A stretch of 17,362 bases of DNA from contig JAHHUB010000013.1 of NCBI GenBank assembly GCA_020024175.1, positions 1 to 17,362 on the forward strand, in the 5' to 3' direction. This DNA is from Oscillospiraceae bacterium. GTDB taxonomy: Bacteria; Bacillota; Clostridia; Oscillospirales; Ruminococcaceae. The notes beneath the pieces are model-generated. The model saw only the letters and a program-made list of their open reading frames with translations, had not been told where the DNA came from and did not search any database. Of this stretch, positions 6,482-14,000 are shown in pieces (position 1 is the first letter of the stretch; every line of letters begins with the position of its first letter). Both the position numbers and the translations under genes were made by a program.

Positions 6482-7564
6482 ATGGCAAAATTTGATGCGA
6501 AAAGCTTTAATGAAAAGGCTTTTGGAACATATATGAATGCTGTTCCGGATATAAAACTCAATAAACTGCGACAGTCTAAAGCAGTTGTGGGAGATGAACG
6601 ACTCCGTGAAACATTTAAAAACAACACTCAAACAGGAACAGCTTATGCAGTTCTCCCCTACTTTGGTCTTATAGGTGGCAATGCCCAAAACTATGACGGT
6701 GTATCCAGTCTGACTCCCGAAAAAACAACCTCTTACGAACAGGGAGTTTTCACCTACGGCAGAATGAAAGGCTGGACAGAAGCCGACTTTAGCTATGATA
6801 TAACAGGCGGTGTAGATTTCATGGAAAATGTCAGAAATCAAATAAATCGCTATTGGAACAGTGTGGATCAGGATATTATGCTTAGTATTCTTAAAGGCGT
6901 TTTCGGCATGAGTAACACAGGCTCAGGAAAAATCAAAACATCCAACAAAGAATTTGTCGACACTCACACCTGCGATATTTCTCAGGAAGGCGACACAGCT
7001 ACAACCGACTCCATGCTCATTGACGCAACCACACTTAACACCGCTATTCAAAAGGCTTGTGGCGACAATAAGCAAAAATTCAGCCTTGTGATTTGTCATT
7101 CTGCCGTTGCTACTCATCTGGAAAACCTCAAACTGCTTTCCTACCTCAAATACACAGATAAGGATGGCATTGAACGCGATTTGGAAATGGGAACATGGAA
7201 TGGCAGACTTGTTATTGTTGATGATTCCATGCCTGCTGAACAAAAGGCAGGAACTCACCCTCACACTCTTTACACTTCATATATTCTCGGTGAAGGTGCT
7301 ATCGGATTCGAAGATGTGGGTGTAAAAGTACCTTACGAAATGGTGCGTGACGCTAAAACAAGAGGCGGAGAAGACACTCTTATCAGCCGTAAACGTCATG
7401 CTGTAAGTATCGCAGGTATTTCCTATCTAAAAGCCACTCAAGCTACAAACAGCCCTGAGAACACAGAACTCGAAAGCGGTCTTAACTGGTCTCTTGTAAA
7501 CAATGGCACTGATACTATTTCTCACAAGGCTGTTCCGATTGCAAGAATTATCTCAAGAGGATAA
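6482..7564 (+). CDS. Major capsid protein
   Basis: 360 residues. This is the main shell protein, expected to have the HK97 fold. The order scaffold then coat, the length, and motifs such as TGTAYAVLPYFGLIGG (near residue 50), YGRMKGWTEADFSYDITGG (about 95-115), and a C-terminal ISYLKATQA block place it with the gp13-like/PBSX-skin coat proteins. It has no large N-terminal delta domain, in line with a separate scaffold gene. The ATG at 6482 follows GAAAGGATG. Codon use is richer in C-ending codons than in neighbouring genes, which fits a highly expressed protein. No protease gene is seen next to it. Confidence 0.92.
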   Translation: MAKFDAKSFNEKAFGTYMNAVPDIKLNKLRQSKAVVGDERLRETFKNNTQTGTAYAVLPYFGLIGGNAQNYDGVSSLTPEKTTSYEQGVFTYGRMKGWTEADFSYDITGGVDFMENVRNQINRYWNSVDQDIMLSILKGVFGMSNTGSGKIKTSNKEFVDTHTCDISQEGDTATTDSMLIDATTLNTAIQKACGDNKQKFSLVICHSAVATHLENLKLLSYLKYTDKDGIERDLEMGTWNGRLVIVDDSMPAEQKAGTHPHTLYTSYILGEGAIGFEDVGVKVPYEMVRDAKTRGGEDTLISRKRHAVSIAGISYLKATQATNSPENTELESGLNWSLVNNGTDTISHKAVPIARIISRG

Positions 7565-7565
7565 T

Positions 7566-7961
7566 ATGGACGAAATTTTTACAGAAGTATCAGAAAGACT
7601 GTCTGCTTTGGGGTATAAGGATATCTCAAATGAAGAAACTGTGCTTCACTACAATATCAGAAAAGCTGAAGATATACTCAAAAATAAAACCAATCAGATT
7701 TCTGTTCCCAACGGATTAAAAACCATATGGATTGATATGGCTGCAGGAATGTTTTTGCAGGATTTGAAACAGATAGGAAAACTCATATCAACCGATTTTG
7801 ACTTTTCCTCTCCTGTTAAATCCATCACCGAAGGCGATACTTCCGTAACTTATGCTCTGTCGGAGTCCGTATCTCCTGCCGCCGAATTTGAAAAAATGAT
7901 AAATTATATGATTAATCCCTCCGAAGAGATTATCGCAAAATACAGAAAGCTGGTGTGGTAA
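7566..7961 (+). CDS. Head-tail connector (adaptor-like) protein
   Basis: 131 residues from the ATG at 7566, which has AGAGG at 7556-7560 inside the end of the coat gene; a longer reading from upstream would overlap coat by 60 nt and is not needed. The first gene after coat in these phages normally encodes the adaptor that binds the portal from below. The body is mostly helical (for example NEETVLHYNIRKAEDILKNK and LKTIWIDMAAGMFLQDLKQI), as expected of gp15/gp6-like adaptors. The stop overlaps the next ATG (TAATG). Function is assigned from position and fold-type only; the family name is not certain. Confidence 0.75.
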   Translation: MDEIFTEVSERLSALGYKDISNEETVLHYNIRKAEDILKNKTNQISVPNGLKTIWIDMAAGMFLQDLKQIGKLISTDFDFSSPVKSITEGDTSVTYALSESVSPAAEFEKMINYMINPSEEIIAKYRKLVW

Positions 7962-8314
7962 TGATTCACGGAGATGCACTTAAAAAGCTGTGGACAGGCA
8001 TATGTGATGTTTATGTCAAAGAGCAGGTTAATAACACTTTAAACGGTGTTACGGAATTTAAGGAAGTTTTAAAAATTAAAGGACAGCCGTGCAGGTTGTC
8101 CTTTTCTTCTAACAAAATCGCCGAACAATCGGGTGCTACGGGTATTTCGCAGAGCATAAAGCTCTTTATTGACAATAGCTTAAATATCCCTGCTGGGTCA
8201 AAAATTGTGGTTACGCAGAACCAACGAACGGAAGTATACAGTCAATCAGCACCACCTGCTGTATATTCAACTCATCAAGAAATAGAGCTCAAATTATTTG
8301 AAAGGTGGGCTTAA
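7961..8314 (+). CDS. Head-tail connector (stopper-like) protein
   Basis: 117 residues, starting at the ATG at 7961 that overlaps the previous stop by one base; a GTG two codons earlier is possible but unlikely. The sequence is beta-rich (CRLSFSSNKIAEQSG, IPAGSKIVVTQN, HQEIELKLFERW) and resembles stopper proteins that close the head after packaging and dock the tail; IPAGSKIVVTQN is the typical motif of the YqbH/SPP1 gp16-type group. It is the second of the four small connector genes. It is probably part of the head-tail interface; exact family is inferred from order. Confidence 0.75.
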   Translation: MIHGDALKKLWTGICDVYVKEQVNNTLNGVTEFKEVLKIKGQPCRLSFSSNKIAEQSGATGISQSIKLFIDNSLNIPAGSKIVVTQNQRTEVYSQSAPPAVYSTHQEIELKLFERWA

Positions 8315-8317
8315 ACT

Positions 8318-8839
8318 ATGGGAAAGTGCGGAAATGTTGATTGCTCGGGGCTTATAGAGCTTAAAAAAAACCTTGAGAATCTCACAAAAACAGACACGGA
8401 AGCTATTTGCAAAGATTGCTCCAAAGAGTTAGCAGCAAGGCTTTTGGCTTTGGTTATACCCGCTACACCAGTTGGTATATATCCTAAAGACAGCGGAAAA
8501 TTGGGCGGAACTTTAAGACGAGGATGGACAGCAAGTGCAGACACAACAAATGCCACCAAACAAGCTATGTATGAAAACCTCTTTGGGAGTGACCAAAAAG
8601 TAAATAAAAAAGATATTGTTGTTATGAAAAAAGGCAATGTCTATATCACTATAATCAAAAACCCTGTGGAATATGCAATATATGTAGAGTATGGGCACAG
8701 AACCAGAGGTGGAAAAGGCTGGATCCCGGGACAACATTTTTTAACTATTTCTGAAGAAAAATTAAAAACAATAGCTCCTAAGGTTTTGGAAAGAAAATTA
8801 AATAAAAGATTGAAGGAGGTATTGGGTGGTACAAATTAA
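8318..8839 (+). CDS. HK97 gp10-like tail-completion protein
   Basis: 173 residues. Members of this family cap or terminate the tail at the head-proximal end. The sequence has the usual layout: N-terminal GLIELKKNLENL helix, CKDCSKELAARLLALVIPATPVG (about residues 31-53), a basic segment GKLGGTLRRGW, and the hallmark YAIYVEYGHRTRGGKGWIPG (about 116-135). AAAGGTGG lies upstream of the ATG at 8318. The 3' end overlaps the next gene by 14 nt and carries the next ribosome binding site (AAGGAGGT, 8813-8820). Confidence 0.9.
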   Translation: MGKCGNVDCSGLIELKKNLENLTKTDTEAICKDCSKELAARLLALVIPATPVGIYPKDSGKLGGTLRRGWTASADTTNATKQAMYENLFGSDQKVNKKDIVVMKKGNVYITIIKNPVEYAIYVEYGHRTRGGKGWIPGQHFLTISEEKLKTIAPKVLERKLNKRLKEVLGGTN

Positions 8840-9248
8840 TATTAAATCAATACTGGATGGTATAACATTGACACTGAGAAAAAATTTTCCTGATTGTCAG
8901 ATACATACGGAAAAGGTAGAACAGGGGCTTGCAGAACCTGCTTTTATAGTCTGTGCTGTAATGACAAAACGTTCTCCGATTAATATGAATTTAACCAGGC
9001 AAATTCCCAGATTTAACATCACCTATATACCATTAGAAGGATTAAATGAATGTTACCAGGTACAAGAAACATTATTAAACATACTGGAAATAATACCTCT
9101 GTCCCAAGGCGGAAGTATAATCGGTCATGATATCAGTTGTCAGATATCGGATGAAATGCTGAATTTAAGCATTTCTTATAACCATAATCTTTTTGGAAAA
9201 GCAGAAGAAATATATATGGAAACCGAAAAGATTATTCAGGAGGCATAA
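8826..9248 (+). CDS. Tail terminator-like protein, XkdJ/DUF6838 type
   Basis: 140 residues. The start is a GTG at 8826 with AAGGAGGT at 8813-8820, 5-nt spacing. The pattern INIKSILDGITLTLRKNFPD, followed by a conserved Pro-rich EPAFIV and RFNITYIP, matches the small proteins that sit just before the sheath module in PBSX-like phages and are thought to control tail length or join tail to head. The C-terminus ends in a short polar helix. It overlaps its upstream neighbour by 14 nt, and the next ATG follows two bases after its stop. Confidence 0.8.
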   Translation: MVQINIKSILDGITLTLRKNFPDCQIHTEKVEQGLAEPAFIVCAVMTKRSPINMNLTRQIPRFNITYIPLEGLNECYQVQETLLNILEIIPLSQGGSIIGHDISCQISDEMLNLSISYNHNLFGKAEEIYMETEKIIQEA

Positions 9249-9249
9249 T

Positions 9250-9417
9250 ATGAAAAAAGAACAAGAGGAAAAATATAATAAAATGCAGTTGATTAAATCT
9301 GAAAAATATTTATATCAGAAAGATTTAATCAGTGCAGTTTTAGAAGATAATAAGCAGTACACTCTTACCGAAGTTGATACTGCTATTGAAAATTTCAGAA
9401 AAAGGATGGTGAAATAA
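9250..9417 (+). CDS. Small YkzM/YqzN-like tail-module protein
   Basis: 55 residues, ATG at 9250, with AGGAGG at 9238-9243 giving normal spacing. It is highly charged: KSEKYLYQKDLISAVLEDNK then YTLTEVDTAIENFRK. A protein of this size and shape sits between XkdJ and the sheath gene in PBSX (ykzM) and in the skin element (yqzN). Its function is not known. Short spacing to both neighbours shows that it is part of the same operon. Confidence 0.75.
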   Translation: MKKEQEEKYNKMQLIKSEKYLYQKDLISAVLEDNKQYTLTEVDTAIENFRKRMVK

Positions 9418-9418
9418 T

Positions 9419-9865
9419 ATGGCACTGGGTGGAGGTGTATGGCTATCTCAAAATAAAGCCCTTCCTGGATCATACATTAATTTTTCAAGTGTACATAAAG
9501 CAACAGCAGTATTGTCGGAAAGAGGTTATGCTGCAATGCCTTTAATGCTTGACTGGGGTCCCGATGACACTATTTTTACAGTTACAAATGCTGATTTTCA
9601 AAAAAACAGTCTTAAAATTTTCGGACATAGCTATGGTGACAAAGAGTTGCTTCCATTGCGTGAGCTTTTTGAAAACACTCAAACACTTTATGCTTACAGA
9701 CTTAACGGAGGTGGAGTTAGAGCTTCAAATAAATACTGCGAAGCTAAGTACAGCGGAACTGTCGGAAACAAAATATCAGTGGCTATAAACAAAAATGTTG
9801 ACAATAACAGTTTTTTTGATGTAATTACTATCAAACAGCAACAAACTTTACAACGGAGAACTTAA
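9419..9865 (+). pseudogene. xkdK: Contractile tail sheath (XkdK-like), N-terminal fragment
   Basis: ATG at 9419. The first 139 residues are a normal sheath N-terminus (MALGGGVWLSQNKALPGSY, ...LDWGPDD, FQKNSLKIFGHSY, LRELFENTQTLYAYRLNGG) ending in FFDVITI. After this the frame runs into an unrelated 9-residue tail and stops at 9865. In the +1 frame the text continues as SNKLYNGELKVNVNFTQ, which belongs to the sheath C-terminal domain. So the central part of the gene (roughly 150 residues when compared with the usual 440-470) has been deleted with a change of frame, joined at about 9828-9840. The sheath is needed for contraction, so this gene product should be non-functional. Confidence 0.85.
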
Positions 9866-10304
9866 AGTAAATGTAAATTTCACTCAGGCACAGCTTGTAA
9901 AAGCTATTGAACAAGGGCGTTTTATTTTACACAGTGTAAATGAAAATGTCCGTACTTTGGATGATATAAATTCCCTTACTACCGTAACAGATACCAAAGG
10001 TGATGTGTTTAAATCAAACCAAACTATAAGAGTCTGCGACCAAATTGCAAATGATACCGCCGTTGTGTTCAATACCCGCTATTTAGGTACAGTACCAAAT
10101 GATGCAAACGGAAGAATGGCTTTGTGGAATGATATTTGCAAACTGTTGCAAAACTTGGAAAAAATAAGAGCTATTGAAAATTTTGACACAGATACTGTAA
10201 CCGTTACACAGGGCGACACCAAAAAAGCTGTTGTATGTACAGTTAAAAACTTAAATATTGTAAATGCAATGGCACAGCTTTATATGCATGTTATTGTAAT
10301 GTAA
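9825..10304 (+). pseudogene. xkdK: Contractile tail sheath (XkdK-like), C-terminal fragment
   Basis: Frame 0 opens at 9825 after a stop at 9822 and ends with TAA at 10302-10304. It encodes SNKLYNGELKVNVNFTQ, then IRVCDQIANDTAVVFNTRYLG, PNDANGRMALWNDI, RAIENFD, and VNAMAQLYMHVIVM: the conserved C-terminal core of PBSX-like sheath proteins, present almost complete. The first start codon in frame is a TTG at 9957 without a good ribosome binding site, so the fragment is probably not translated on its own. Its reading frame is +1 relative to the N-terminal fragment, so a pure in-frame mini-sheath is excluded without frameshifting. Confidence 0.85.
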
Positions 10305-10318
10305 GGAGGTTAATTTAT

Positions 10319-10795
10319 ATGGATATTGTAAAAACAATGTATGGGCAGGATGCTGTTGCAGGTGTTAAAGGTTCTGCATATATAACCATAAACTCTGAAA
10401 GATTTTTGCTTATGCAGTTAAAAAGCATTAAAGCTGAAGCTAAAATTTCCCTGAAAGAATTAGGAATACTGGGAAGTATCGGAAAAAAACATAAAGCCGG
10501 AACATGGAGCGGCTCATGGAGTGCTTCAGCTTATTACAATATGCCGATTTTCCGCAAAATGACACTTGAGTATAAAAGAACAGGACGGCTCCCCTATTTT
10601 GATATACAAATTGTCAATGATGACCCCACATCGGCAGCAGGCAGACAAACAGCTATTTTAAAAGAGTGTCTGTTTGATGGTGGTATTTTAGCAACAATGG
10701 ATGCTGAAAGTGAAGCTTTGGAGGAAGATATTTCAGGAACTTTTGATGACTTTGAACTTCCGGAACAATTTAAACTTCTGGAAGGTATGATTTAA
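10319..10795 (+). CDS. xkdM: Tail tube protein (XkdM-like, DUF2001)
   Basis: 158 residues. It polymerises into the inner tube around the tape measure and, after contraction, crosses the cell envelope. A strong AAGGAGGT at 10304-10311 precedes the ATG at 10319. The typical blocks are seen: GVKGSAYITI near residue 16, HKAGTWSGSWSASAYYNMPIF (about 57-77) and a C-terminal EEDISGTFDDFELPEQF. Size and order (after sheath) agree with PBSX XkdM. The gene is intact although the sheath just upstream is broken. Confidence 0.93.
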   Translation: MDIVKTMYGQDAVAGVKGSAYITINSERFLLMQLKSIKAEAKISLKELGILGSIGKKHKAGTWSGSWSASAYYNMPIFRKMTLEYKRTGRLPYFDIQIVNDDPTSAAGRQTAILKECLFDGGILATMDAESEALEEDISGTFDDFELPEQFKLLEGMI

Positions 10796-10820
10796 AATAT
10801 AAAAAGGACAGGTGATATTT

Positions 10821-11249
10821 ATGTCAGCATTTTCAAAATTTATGAAACAAAATAAAATTTTAAGAGAAAACACAGGTTATCCTGCTACTAAATTTCTAAT
10901 TGATGAAAACGGAGAACCACTTAAATGGATTATTAAACCGCTTACATCCAAAGAATATGATAACATTCGTGATCAATGTACCTATGATGTTCCTGTAACA
11001 GGCAAGCCCAATATGATAAGACCAAAAGTCAACACATCAAAGCTCCTTGTTAAACTTATCTGTGCATCAGTTGTTGAGCCAAATCTCAATGATAAACAGC
11101 TTCAGGACAGCTATGGGGTTATGTCTGCTGAGGAACTTATTCAGGAAATGATTGATGACCCCAGTGAATATTCGGATTTTGCCGCATTTATTCAGGAATT
11201 TAACGGTTTTACTACTCTTGAAGAAAAGGTAGAAGAGGCAAAAAACTAA
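10821..11249 (+). CDS. xkdN: Tail assembly chaperone G (XkdN-like), zero-frame product
   Basis: 142 residues. It binds the tape measure before the tube forms. The sequence begins SAFSKFMKQNKILRE and carries WIIKPLTSKEYDNIRDQCT (about residues 38-56) and the usual block YGVMSAEELIQEMIDDPSEYSDF. The ATG at 10821 has AGGTG (10810-10814) at suitable spacing; an in-frame GTG at 10812 overlaps that site and is unlikely. The frame ends in AAA AAC TAA at 11241-11249, where the slippery heptamer for the longer G-T product lies. Confidence 0.9.
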   Translation: MSAFSKFMKQNKILRENTGYPATKFLIDENGEPLKWIIKPLTSKEYDNIRDQCTYDVPVTGKPNMIRPKVNTSKLLVKLICASVVEPNLNDKQLQDSYGVMSAEELIQEMIDDPSEYSDFAAFIQEFNGFTTLEEKVEEAKN

Positions 11250-11425
11250 TAAATGAAGACAGTGAAGCCTCTTATGTCTACTACTGTCTTCATAAATTAC
11301 ATATACTTCCCTCCTATTATGCTGCTATGGATGAAAATGAAAAAGCATTTATAATCGCAGCCATACGAATAAGAATCGAAAAAGAAAAGGAAGAAATGAA
11401 AAAAACACAGAAAGGGAGTCGCTAA
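11240..11425 (+). CDS. Tail chaperone T extension, made by -1 frameshift
   Basis: No good independent start exists, but the -1 frame is open from the slippery site to TAA at 11423-11425. Read after slippage it gives LINEDSEASYVYYCLHKLH then ILPSYYAAMDENEKAFIIAA and IRIRIEKEKEE (59 residues), the typical second half of G-T chaperones of PBSX-like tails. The fusion is about 201 residues. The heptamer is A AAA AAC (11240-11246), the zero-frame stop follows at once, the spacer is 6 nt, and an 11-bp perfect hairpin (11253-11263 with 11283-11293) follows. In other phages both forms at a fixed ratio are needed for tail assembly. Confidence 0.9.
   Translation, partial: KKLINEDSEASYVYYCLHKLHILPSYYAAMDENEKAFIIAAIRIRIEKEKEEMKKTQKGSR
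11253..11293 (+). promoter_or_regulatory. Stimulatory hairpin of the tail-chaperone -1 frameshift
   Basis: ATGAAGACAGT at 11253-11263 is a perfect inverted repeat of ACTGTCTTCAT at 11283-11293, with a loop of 19 nt (one more G-U pair possible). It begins 6 nt after the A AAA AAC heptamer, the usual distance for a hairpin or pseudoknot that pauses the ribosome over the slippery codons. Confidence 0.85.
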
Positions 11426-11428
11426 ATT

Positions 11429-13318
11429 ATGTCTGATATTCGCACTCAACTGAAGATTATAGACAAAATGTCTGCCCCTTTATATAACATTACATCTTCT
11501 GTTAATCAGGTTATAAGTTCTCTTCAAAATGTTGACGGAGCAGTTAACCAAGCTTTTGACCCTACTCAATTTGACGCCGCCCAAATTTCTATTGACCATG
11601 CAAATGCTGAAATTAAAGATATGATTGATAATATGGAGCAAGGTTTTCAGTATCAGAATAATTTTAACAGAGAGATAAATGAAGGTTCCAAACAGCTTGA
11701 TACATTTATAGGAAAGCTTACAGGAATGGGAATAGCAATGGCGGGAGCTTTTGGCATTAAAAAGTTAGTAAGTTTATCTGATGAAATGACAAATACAACT
11801 GCAAGACTTAACATGATTAATGATGGTCTGCAAACTACTGAAGAACTTTATGACAAAATATTTGCCAGTGCTCAAAGAGCAAGGGCAGACTTTGCCGTAA
11901 CTGCTGATACGGTTGCAAAACTGGAGCAAAGAGCAGGAGCGGCTTTTGGTTCTAATGATGAAGCCATTCTATTTGCAGAAAATCTGAATAAACAATTTGT
12001 TATAGCAGGTGCATCACAAGCAGAAATGCAGTCCGCAGCCCTACAGCTTACACAGGCTTTAGGTTCAGGAGTTCTTCGAGGTGATGAACTTAACTCCGTA
12101 TTTGAAGCAGCACCAAATATAATACAGACTATTGCTGATTATATGAATATACCTATTGGGGAAATAAGAGCATTAGCCTCTGAGGGAAAAATTACTGCAA
12201 ATACTGTAAAAAATGCAATGCTTGCTGCAAGTGACACTATCAACCAACAATTTGAGCAAATGCCTATGACATGGGCACAGGTGGCTACAATGGCAATGAA
12301 TAATCTGCTTTATGCAGCACAGCCTTTGTTAAATGCTCTTAATTTTATGGCTCAGTACTGGGAGGTATTTGAACCCTTGGTTATAGCGGGAGCAATCGCT
12401 CTCGGTCTTTATACAGCTGCTTTGATGGTACATAACACTGTTAACATGACTTCTTCAGCTTTAAAAGCCATACATTCGGCTCATCTCATGTTGGTAACAA
12501 GTGAAACTTTTAAGGCAACTGCAGCACAATATGGTTTTAATGCAGCTCTTCTTGCCTGTCCTCTCACATGGATTATCGGTGGAATTATTGCAATTATAGC
12601 TATCATTTATTTTGTTATAGCTGTAATTAACAAAACACAGGACACAACTATAAGTGCAACCGGTGTAATTATTGGAGCTGTTTATTCAGTTTTTGCTTTT
12701 TTGTGGAATATAGTAAGTGCATTTATAAATTTCTTTGCAAATGTATGGATTGACCCTGTTGGTGCTATTGCAAGACTTTTCGGAGACCTTGCTGATAGTA
12801 TTCTTGGTTTACTTGAGCTTATTGCAAAAGGTATAGATACAGTATTTGGTTCTAATTTACAAAATTCTGTTTCAGGCTGGCGTTCTTCCCTTGTAACATT
12901 TATAGAAGATAAATTCGGCAAAGGTATTGAAATAATACCAAAAATAGATTATATGGAGGCATATGACACAGGTTATGGATATGGAAAAGATTTAGATAAT
13001 CAGGTTAAAACATTTTTCGGTTCAAATCTTGATATGAAATATGGTGATTATTTTGACAATATGGACTACAACATTGGTGATATAGCCGCTAATACAGGCA
13101 GCGTGGCCAATACTCTGACAGATACAAAAGAGGATCTTAAATATCTTAAAGATATTGCTGAAAGAGAAGTTATCAACCGTTTTACAACTGCTGAAATTAA
13201 AATTAATCAGACAAATAACAACAGTATATCCTCTGATATGGATATTGATGGTGTACTTAGCAAATTTAATAAAGATTTAACTGAAATACTGGAAACAGCA
13301 GCGGAAGGAGTGCATTAA
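11429..13318 (+). CDS. Tail tape measure protein
   Basis: 629 residues. It sets tail length and is threaded through the tube during assembly. The N-terminal tape-measure domain (TIGR02675 type) is clear: TAD...LEQRAGAAFGSNDEAI, then ALQLTQALGSGVLRGDEL and IPIGEIRALASEGKIT (about residues 155-260). Three hydrophobic membrane-like segments lie at about 314-334, 378-400 and 411-437, as is usual for tape measures that may form a channel in the inner membrane. At about 0.15 nm per residue a tail near 95 nm is expected, much shorter than PBSX's (its XkdO is about twice as long). No lytic enzyme domain is seen. ATG at 11429, AAAGGGAG upstream. Confidence 0.93.
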   Translation: MSDIRTQLKIIDKMSAPLYNITSSVNQVISSLQNVDGAVNQAFDPTQFDAAQISIDHANAEIKDMIDNMEQGFQYQNNFNREINEGSKQLDTFIGKLTGMGIAMAGAFGIKKLVSLSDEMTNTTARLNMINDGLQTTEELYDKIFASAQRARADFAVTADTVAKLEQRAGAAFGSNDEAILFAENLNKQFVIAGASQAEMQSAALQLTQALGSGVLRGDELNSVFEAAPNIIQTIADYMNIPIGEIRALASEGKITANTVKNAMLAASDTINQQFEQMPMTWAQVATMAMNNLLYAAQPLLNALNFMAQYWEVFEPLVIAGAIALGLYTAALMVHNTVNMTSSALKAIHSAHLMLVTSETFKATAAQYGFNAALLACPLTWIIGGIIAIIAIIYFVIAVINKTQDTTISATGVIIGAVYSVFAFLWNIVSAFINFFANVWIDPVGAIARLFGDLADSILGLLELIAKGIDTVFGSNLQNSVSGWRSSLVTFIEDKFGKGIEIIPKIDYMEAYDTGYGYGKDLDNQVKTFFGSNLDMKYGDYFDNMDYNIGDIAANTGSVANTLTDTKEDLKYLKDIAEREVINRFTTAEIKINQTNNNSISSDMDIDGVLSKFNKDLTEILETAAEGVH

Positions 13319-13319
13319 T

Positions 13320-13997
13320 ATATCATATTATTTTTATTTAGGTCAAACTGAACTTCCTGTTTCACCTTCTAAAATTGAAATAAAGATAAAAAATAAGAAC
13401 AAAGTTATTAACCTTATTAATGAAGGTGATGTAAATATTCTCAAGCTGCCAGGGCTTACCGAAATATCATTTGACATATTATTGCCACACAGAAATTACA
13501 CATTCACAAATTCCCGCATAAATACTTCATCATATTTAAAAAAGTTGGAAAGTCTTAAAACTTCCCGTGTCCCCTTTCGTTTTATTGTTTCCAGAACATC
13601 ACCTTCTGGTGAAATGTTATTTAACACAAATATGCAAGTGAGTTTGGAAGAATATAATATTTCCGAAGATGCCGAAAATCTTTTTGATGTTATTGTAAAA
13701 GTAAAGCTTAAACAATATAAAAATTATGGACTTAAAACCGTAAAAATTTCCAATGAAAAAAACAAAGCACTATCATATCAAAAAGAACGCAGTACCGAAT
13801 CTGCCCCTAATAACAAAACATACATTGTAAAAAAAGGGGACTGTTTGTGGAATATTGCAAAAAAAGAAATGGGAAACGGAGACAGTTTTAAAAAAATATA
13901 TTCAGCAAATCAAAAATTGATTGATAAGAGAAACGAAAACACAGGGTACCCTGTTTATACAATTTACCCAGGACAAAAACTTATAATTCCGAGGTAA
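13320..13997 (+). CDS. xkdP: LysM-domain baseplate protein (XkdP-like) with apparent AUA start
   Basis: 225 residues if read from 13320. The N-terminus SYYFYLGQTELPVSPSKIEI and GLTEISFDILLPHRNY match the usual family beginning (M-x-Y-x-FYL...LPVAPSK), so the protein begins here, yet the codon where Met is expected is ATA (13320-13322). GGAAGGAG at 13303-13310 lies 9 nt upstream, perfectly placed for it. No ATG, GTG or TTG precedes it in frame near this site; the first TTG (13482) would remove 54 conserved residues. The C-terminal LysM domain (about 164-225: YIVKKGDCLWNIAKKEMG ... IYPGQKLIIP) would bind peptidoglycan. Expected site: baseplate hub. The start may be a mutated ATG or a weak AUA start. 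Confidence 0.85.
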   Translation: MSYYFYLGQTELPVSPSKIEIKIKNKNKVINLINEGDVNILKLPGLTEISFDILLPHRNYTFTNSRINTSSYLKKLESLKTSRVPFRFIVSRTSPSGEMLFNTNMQVSLEEYNISEDAENLFDVIVKVKLKQYKNYGLKTVKISNEKNKALSYQKERSTESAPNNKTYIVKKGDCLWNIAKKEMGNGDSFKKIYSANQKLIDKRNENTGYPVYTIYPGQKLIIPR

Positions 13998-14000
13998 AAA

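Noticed and set aside
7503..7565. Connector gene starting inside the coat gene
   Set aside because: The 60-nt overlap is not needed: the ATG at 7566 has its own AGAGG site at 5-nt spacing and gives a family-like N-terminus.
10812..10820. GTG start of the tail chaperone at 10812
   Set aside because: The GTG overlaps the AGGTG ribosome binding site of the better ATG at 10821.
13482..13997. LysM protein starting at TTG 13482
   Set aside because: It would cut off the conserved N-terminus, there is no ribosome binding site, and it would leave a 160-base gap in a packed operon.
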